The position numbers were made by a program, and so were the translations under genes. Below, one piece after another: positions 45,766-51,146 of a DNA stretch of 51,146 nucleotides. How positions within the stretch are numbered: the first letter of the stretch is position 1; the number at the start of each line of letters is the position of its first letter. Below the pieces are notes generated by a model, which saw only the letters and a list, made by a program, of their open reading frames with translations, was not told the origin of the DNA and made no database searches. Origin of the DNA: an uncultured Gammaproteobacteria bacterium (GTDB lineage: Bacteria; Pseudomonadota; Gammaproteobacteria; SZUA-152); contig CAJVYS010000006.1 in assembly GCA_913009875.1 (NCBI GenBank), positions 1-51,146 of the forward strand, read 5' to 3'.

Positions 45766-48402
45766 ATGTTCCTGAACCCCCTCCCTGCCTCCCTGTTCTC
45801 CCGCTATCGCTTTTTTCTGCTGTTACTGGCCACCGTACTGCTCAGCGCCTGCGGGGATAACGGCAACCAGGACGCTGGCGGGGCAGGTGCGCGCACGGTG
45901 CCGCAAAACGTCACACTGACCGCCGGCACGCGGATGAACGAACTGCGCTGGCGCGGGGTGAGCGGGGCCCGGGGTTACACGGTGTATTGGTCCACCGAGC
46001 CCGACGTCAACCCGGCCAACGGAACCGCCATTGACACCCAGCGGCCTTACCTCGAGCACCGTGGTCTGGCCAATGACATGCGCTATTATTATGTCATCAC
46101 CTCCGACACCGGTTTTGGCCAAAGCGCGCCCTCGGCGGTGGTCGAGGGCACGCCGCGTGCGGCGCGCCCGGCCCGCCCCGGCGATCTCGCTCTGCGGGCC
46201 GGTAATGGCCGTATCACCCTGCGCTGGGATGCGGTCCCCGGGGCCACCCACTACACCTTGTACTGGCAGGACAGCGCGGGTGTGGATACGGGAGAGAGCC
46301 GTGAAGAGAGCCACCGCATCGAGCAGGTCGTCTCCCCGTTCGTGCACCCCGGGCTTGAGAACGGCCGTGACTATTTTTATCGCTTGGTGGCTGAAAACGC
46401 CCACGGTGCGAGTGAGGCCTCCGAGGAGCACAGCGCCATGCCTCAGTCGCCACCGCCCAGTGCCCCGGTGATCACCGGGGCCGACGTGGCTGCCGGTGAG
46501 GTCACCCTGCAGTGGTGGCATGCCGGTGTGGCCAGCCACTATGAACTGCTCTGGGGCAACACGGATCCCCTCGACGAGACTAACGGGGACACGGCGTCAC
46601 TGACCCGGGTCACCAGCCCCTATACCCACGCCCCTCTGCTGGATGGGCAAACTTATTATTACCGTGTGCGGACACGCGATGGTGATCGTGTCAGCGCCTT
46701 GTCCAATCTCGTGCAGGTCACGCCACCCGGTGACGCGAGTGTAGCGGAGCCCGGCCCGGTGCCGGCGGTGCCCACCGGCCTCACCGTAAGCCTGGAAAAC
46801 GGCCAGCTCAGCCTGGACTGGCCGCCGGTGGAAGGGGCGCTGGGTTACACCCTGTATTGGACCAACGCCGAGACAGGCGAGGTCAGCACCACGGATGCAC
46901 GCATCCCCCAGATCCAGCCGCCCTACACCCATAGTCAGCTCAACAACGGCACGCTCTACCGCTACCGCCTCAGCGCCCTCAATGATCACGGCGAGAGTGC
47001 CTTGTCCACGGAGGTCAATGGTGTGCCGCAGGTGATTGTCCCCGGCGTCCCGGCCGGGGTGCAGGCCCTGGCGGGCGATGCCTCCATTCTGCTGCGCTGG
47101 GACCCGGTGCTGGGGGCCACGGGCTATACTCTGACGGTCAATGATGGCAGCCTCACCACCACGCTCACCAACGTCCGCTCCCCCTACCGGATCACCGATC
47201 TCAGCAACGCCACGGCATACCAGCTCCAGCTCCAGGCACAAAACGCCGGGGGCCTGAGCGCGCCCTCAGCGCCGGTGAGCGCCACCCCCCGGGAACCGGT
47301 GCCCAATACCCCGGGCGACCTGGTGGCCCGTCCGGGCAATGCCAGCGTACTGCTGCAATGGACAGCGGCGATACCGCAAAATGCCGATGATCCCGCCGAA
47401 GCGGTGACCGGCTACCGGGTCTATACCGCCACCCGCCCCGGCGTGCGTCCGGACAACGGCACCCTCATCGACGCCACCCCGACACGCCGCGACGACGGCC
47501 GTTGGCAGCTGCGCCACACCGCGCTGCAAAACGGCCAGCGCTATTATTACGTCGTCAGCGCGCAAAACGCCGGTGGTGAAGGCGGCCTGTCACGGGAAGT
47601 GTGGGCCCGCCCCCGGGTGCCAGCCCCCGGCGTCCCCGCCGGTCTGTCGGCCGAGGCCGGCGATGGCCAGGTACGGATTGATTTTAGCCCGCCCGACACC
47701 CTGTCCGACGACGAAACGGCCACCTATAACCTGTATTGGACCCGGGCCCTCACGGATGAAGGGGGTAATGCCAGCGGAGAACGCAGCCCCACCGAAGTTA
47801 TCAGCAATGTCCCGCCGGGCTACCGCTTTAGCGATGGCACTAACACCAACGGCACGACCTATTTCTTCCGGGTCTCGGCCGTGAGTAACGGCAATGAGGG
47901 CCCCCTATCAGACGAAGTCAGCGCCACACCACGGCTGCCCGTCCCCGGGCAAGCCCCGCAGGCGACCCGGACGCAGGCAGACAGTGGCCGGGTGACCCTG
48001 GACTGGGCCCCCGTGGCACAGGCCAGCGGCTATGTGATTTATTGGTCCACCGAACCGAATGTCAGCCCCCGGACCAGCAACCGCCTCCGTGGCGAGACGA
48101 TACAGCCGGGCTTTGTGCACGACGGGCTTGAAAACGGCCAAAGCTATTTCTACCGCGTGGCCGCCGTCAATGCCGGCGGCGAGGGCAGTCTGTCCGCATT
48201 GCTAGCGGCCCAGCCCCAGGTACCGCCCCGGCCACCCCCACCGGTTTTGGCGTACAGCCCGGCGACGGGCAGGTGGTCATTGACTTTGATCGCCTCCCGG
48301 ATGCTACCGGTTATCGCGTGTTCTGGCACCCGGACATCGAGGCGCCCCTGGCGCAATGGTCCAGCCGTGCCGTCTTGCCGGGTGACAGCCTCACCGACCT
48401 GA
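45766..48402 (+). CDS. FN3-repeat lipoprotein, N-terminal part (frameshifted near 48,230)
   Basis: The ORF gives 878 residues, of which ~820 are meaningful. The start MFLNPLPASLFSRYRFFLLL and lipobox LLSAC (Cys at residue ~30) mark an exported lipoprotein. Eight fibronectin type III-like units of ~95 residues follow, each with a LRWDAVPGATHYTLYW-like strand and a GL.NG..YYYRV-like strand (for example DGQTYYYRVRTRDGD). After QVPPRP the frame is lost and the last ~55 residues are nonsense (SRMLPVIACSG...). The same domain pattern continues at once in another frame (next entry). A one-base loss in the C-run CCGCCCCGG would explain it. It could be a sequencing error, a phase-variable tract or a true pseudogene. 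Likely a surface or secreted adhesin. Confidence 0.85.
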   Translation: MFLNPLPASLFSRYRFFLLLLATVLLSACGDNGNQDAGGAGARTVPQNVTLTAGTRMNELRWRGVSGARGYTVYWSTEPDVNPANGTAIDTQRPYLEHRGLANDMRYYYVITSDTGFGQSAPSAVVEGTPRAARPARPGDLALRAGNGRITLRWDAVPGATHYTLYWQDSAGVDTGESREESHRIEQVVSPFVHPGLENGRDYFYRLVAENAHGASEASEEHSAMPQSPPPSAPVITGADVAAGEVTLQWWHAGVASHYELLWGNTDPLDETNGDTASLTRVTSPYTHAPLLDGQTYYYRVRTRDGDRVSALSNLVQVTPPGDASVAEPGPVPAVPTGLTVSLENGQLSLDWPPVEGALGYTLYWTNAETGEVSTTDARIPQIQPPYTHSQLNNGTLYRYRLSALNDHGESALSTEVNGVPQVIVPGVPAGVQALAGDASILLRWDPVLGATGYTLTVNDGSLTTTLTNVRSPYRITDLSNATAYQLQLQAQNAGGLSAPSAPVSATPREPVPNTPGDLVARPGNASVLLQWTAAIPQNADDPAEAVTGYRVYTATRPGVRPDNGTLIDATPTRRDDGRWQLRHTALQNGQRYYYVVSAQNAGGEGGLSREVWARPRVPAPGVPAGLSAEAGDGQVRIDFSPPDTLSDDETATYNLYWTRALTDEGGNASGERSPTEVISNVPPGYRFSDGTNTNGTTYFFRVSAVSNGNEGPLSDEVSATPRLPVPGQAPQATRTQADSGRVTLDWAPVAQASGYVIYWSTEPNVSPRTSNRLRGETIQPGFVHDGLENGQSYFYRVAAVNAGGEGSLSALLAAQPQVPPRPPPPVLAYSPATGRWSLTLIASRMLPVIACSGTRTSRRPWRNGPAVPSCRVTASPT

Positions 48403-51146
48403 ACAACAACGAGACCCTCTTCTATCGCCTGCAGGCACTCAATGCCGGCGGCGCCGGCCCACTCACCGAACCCGTCAGCGCCACCCCGCAACCCACCCCT
48501 CCCGCCACGCCCACCGGCCTGGCCGTGGCCAGCGGCGATGGCGAACTTAGTGTCAGCTGGCATACCCTGCCCGGCCTGCGTTATACCCTGTACTGGAGCG
48601 ATGACCCTGGGATCGCTCCCGTTGACAGCGGCAACGTCCTTGTTGATGCCCGACCGACCCACCGCCACACCGGGCTCAGCAACAATACCCCCTACCGCTA
48701 CCAGGTCAGCGCCAGCAACAGCGGCGGAGAAAGCGCCCCCAGCGAACCGCTTCAGGCCACCCCCGCCGGCGTCATGCCCGGCGTCCCCCGGGCGTTCAGC
48801 GCCGAGGGCGGGCAGTTTCAAATAACCCTGCGCTGGCAGCCGCCGGCCAATGCCACGGACGACACCCAATACACCCTGTACTGGAGTACCACATCGGGCC
48901 AGGGCGCCAACGGCACTGCCATCACCACGGTGAGTTCGCCCTACGTGCACACGCCCCTGGAGAATGATCAACGCTATTACTATGTGATCACCGCCACCAC
49001 CGACAGCGTCGAAGGTCCCGCCTCGGCCCAGGCCGAAGCCCTGAGCACTGGGGGCGCCGTCCCCGCCCAGCCCCAGGGCGTACAGGGCAGTACCGGTGAT
49101 GGACGCAACACCCTGCAATGGCAGGCCGTGGCCGACGCCGGGCAGTACACCGTACAATGGTCCACCCAGGCCGACATGAGTGAACCCCAAGGCACGACGG
49201 TCAGCACCCCGCCCTTTGTGCACAGCAACCCCCCCGCCAGCACCCTCTACTACCGGGTGATCGCCCACAACGGCAACGGCGACAGCCCCCCCTCGGCCAT
49301 CGTCAAAATCGTCCAGGACAGTCCCAACCAGGCCCCGCAAATCACCCAGGGGGCCGTGATCGCCGTAACGCTGGATGAAGACAGCAACCCCACCGCCTTT
49401 GCCCTGGGCCTCACTGCCACCGACAACGACGGCGATGCCTTGACCTGGTCCATCGCCACCCCGGCCAATCGCGGCAGCGCGCAGATCACCGGCAACAACA
49501 CCTCGGCCAACGTGGCTTACACCCCGCAGGCCGACGTCAACGGCAGCGATGTGTTTACCGTGCAGGTCAACGACGGCCAGGGCGGCAGTGACAGCATCCA
49601 GATCGATGTCAGCATCACCCCGCAGAATGATGCGCCGGCCATCACCAATACCGATCTCGCCCTCAGCCTGACGGAAAACATCACGGCCGTGACTGCTATC
49701 ACGGTCACGGATATCGACAGCTCGGTGTTTACCTACGCACTCAGTGGTGCGGACAGTGCGCTGTTCAGCATGGCGGGGAACACGCTGAGCTTCACCACCG
49801 CGCCCGACTTCGATGCCCCGCAGGACAGCGGCGCCGACAATGTCTACAACGTCAGCGTGACCGCCAACGATGGCAGCAACGACAGTGCGGCCAAGGCCTT
49901 TGTCATTACCGTGACCGATGCCAATGACACCGTGCCCGTGATCACCAACACCAACCTCAGCCCCAGTGTTGGCGAAAACACCACCACCGTCACCACCATC
50001 ACGGTCGCGGACAGCGACAGCACCACGTTCACCTATGCACTCAGTGGTGCCGACAGTGCCTTGTTCAATATGGTGGGGAACACACTGCGCTTCATCGCCG
50101 CGCCCGATTTTGAGGCCCCGCAGGACAGTGGCGCCGACAACATCTACAACGTCAGCGTGATTGCCAACGACGGCAGCAACAACAGTGCCGCCAAGGCCTT
50201 TGTCATCACCGTGACCGATGCCAATGACTCGGCGCCCGTGATCACCAACACCGACCTCGCCCCCAGCATTGGTGAAAACACCACCACCGTCACCACCATC
50301 ACGGTCGCGGACAGCGACAGCAGCGCCTTTACCTATGCACTCAGTGGTGCGGACAGTGCTTTATTCAATATGGTGGGGAATGACTTGCGCTTTATCGCCG
50401 CGCCCGACTTTGAGACGCCGCAAGACAGTGGCGCCGACAACATCTACAACGTCAGTGTGACCGCCAATGACGGCAGCAATAATAGTGCGGCCAAGGCCTT
50501 TGTCATTACCGTGACCGATGCCAATGACGCCGTGCCCGTGATCACCAATACCGATCTCAGCCCGAGCCTGGTGGAAAACACCTCCGCCGTGACTGCAATC
50601 ACAGTTACGGATACAGACAGCACCGCGTTTACTTACACCCTGAGTGGTGTAGACAGTGTGCTGTTCAGCATGTCGGGGAACACGCTGAGCTTTATCTCCG
50701 CGCCCGACTTTGAGGCCCCGCAGGACAGCGGCGCCGACAATGTCTACAACCTCAGCGTGACTGCCAACGACGGCAGCAACGGCAGCGCCGCCAAGGCCTT
50801 TGTCATTACCGTGACCGACGCCAATGACATCGTGCCCGTCATCACCAACACCAACCTCAGCCTCAGTGTTGGTGAAAACACCACCACCGTCACCGCCATT
50901 ACGGTCACGGATAGCGACAGCAGCACATTTACCTATGCACTCAGTGGTGCGGACAGTGCCCTGTTCAGCCTGGCGGGAAACACCCTGCGATTCATCGCCG
51001 CGCCCGACTTTGAGACGCCGCAAGACAACGGCGCCGACAACATCTACAACGTCAGCGTGATTGCCAATGACAGCACCAACGACAGCGCCGCCAAGGCCGT
51101 CGTCATCACCGTGACCAAGCACAATGACAATACAGCGGTATTTACC
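48231..51146 (+). CDS. Continuation of the FN3/cadherin-repeat protein, open at the window end
   Basis: This frame is open from before 48231 to the last base (969 codons from 48240). It is absent from the ORF track because it has neither its own start nor a stop. It begins ATPTGFGVQPGDGQVVIDFD, a ninth FN3 unit, and gives three more up to about 49320. A Cadherin/VCBS-like domain follows (LDEDSNPTAFALGLTATDND, then FTVQVNDGQGGSDS), and then five ~100-residue cadherin-like repeats opening with VPVITNT and holding TFTYALSGADSALF and VITVTDANDT. DxD and DxND motifs suggest calcium binding. With the upstream part, the protein exceeds 1,790 residues. Confidence 0.85.
49621..51146 (+). repeat. Tandem 300-bp repeats, five full copies plus a partial
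   Basis: Copies start at 49621, 49921, 50221, 50521 and 50821, with a 26-bp start of a sixth at 51121. Each is exactly 300 nt (100 codons). Copies two to five are especially alike: segments such as GCGCCCGACTTTGAGGCCCC and ACTCAGTGGTGC recur. The window ends within the array. Confidence 0.95.

Noticed and set aside
46000-51146. Long minus-strand ORFs opposite the FN3/cadherin gene (up to 396 residues)
   Set aside because: Gly/Val/His-rich shadows created by the GC-rich repeated coding strand; the plus-strand frame shows the domain pattern.

Overview
This 51-kb window looks like a gammaproteobacterial chromosome. The order mlaFEDCB, ABC-2 exporter, ibaG, murA, hisGDC-BHAFIE, hinT, tatABC is found in Chromatiales-like Gammaproteobacteria and also in Betaproteobacteria. 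A complete fad beta-oxidation set, MipA/OmpV, MlaA-pathway genes and an autotransporter confirm a Gram-negative envelope. The core genes are GC-rich. Several accessory patches are visibly AT-richer: 0.1-1.3 kb, 15.3-17.2 kb, 40.4-42.3 kb and 43.7-45.5 kb. The first 111 bases are not biological: they are a poly-T tract plus an Illumina P7/TruSeq adapter left on the contig end.

Layout. (1) 0.1-1.3 kb: a truncated AAA ATPase overlapping a DUF4276 (TOPRIM-like) gene, resembling a two-gene anti-phage module. (2) 1.3-12.9 kb, minus strand: a DUF3179 protein, a NaChBac-type sodium channel, a YciA-type thioesterase, an acyl-CoA synthetase, FadJ-like, FadI-like and FadE proteins (fatty-acid activation and beta-oxidation), a truncated DUF1801 remnant and a YiiX-like permuted NlpC/P60 protein. 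(3) 13-17.8 kb: an AEC transporter, a Bax-like glucosaminidase, MipA/OmpV, two decaying genes (a TVP38/VTT membrane protein and an SDR) and an intact TetR regulator with two perfect palindromes upstream. (4) 17.8-26.5 kb: a DUF72-like protein, then mlaF-mlaE-mlaD-[TolC-family gene]-mlaC-mlaB, an ABC-2 exporter pair, ibaG and murA. A TolC-family channel inside the phospholipid-transport operon is unusual. (5) 26.6-36.7 kb: hisG, D, C, B, H, A, F, I, E, then hinT, tatA, tatB, tatC (with a long acidic tail) and yggX. Six intergenic gaps in or next to the his cluster carry palindromic repeats of two unrelated families. (6) 36.8-40.3 kb: an inverted 150-bp copy of the mipA 3' end, a membrane-anchored HELLH putative metalloprotease, DUF2905, rpiA and ilvA. 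(7) 40.4-42.4 kb: a remnant of a Mu-like prophage control region (repressor, broken ner, two small early-type genes, no transposase). (8) 42.7-51.1 kb: a rhomboid protease, an autotransporter and, divergent from it, a very large lipoprotein of FN3 domains followed by cadherin-like repeats. That last gene is split by a one-base frameshift near 48,230 and stays open to the window end. Its 3' half is missing from the ORF track because it has no stop inside the window.

Most of the window is ordinary metabolism and envelope maintenance. The points most worth a second look are the frameshifted giant repeat lipoprotein with exact 300-nt repeats, the TolC-family gene inside the mla operon, the repeat-punctuated his operon, REP palindromes that supply TAG stop codons, the HELLH protein, and the gene-decay patches. 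No tRNA, rRNA or CRISPR array was recognised. No wholly new system can be claimed from the sequence alone.
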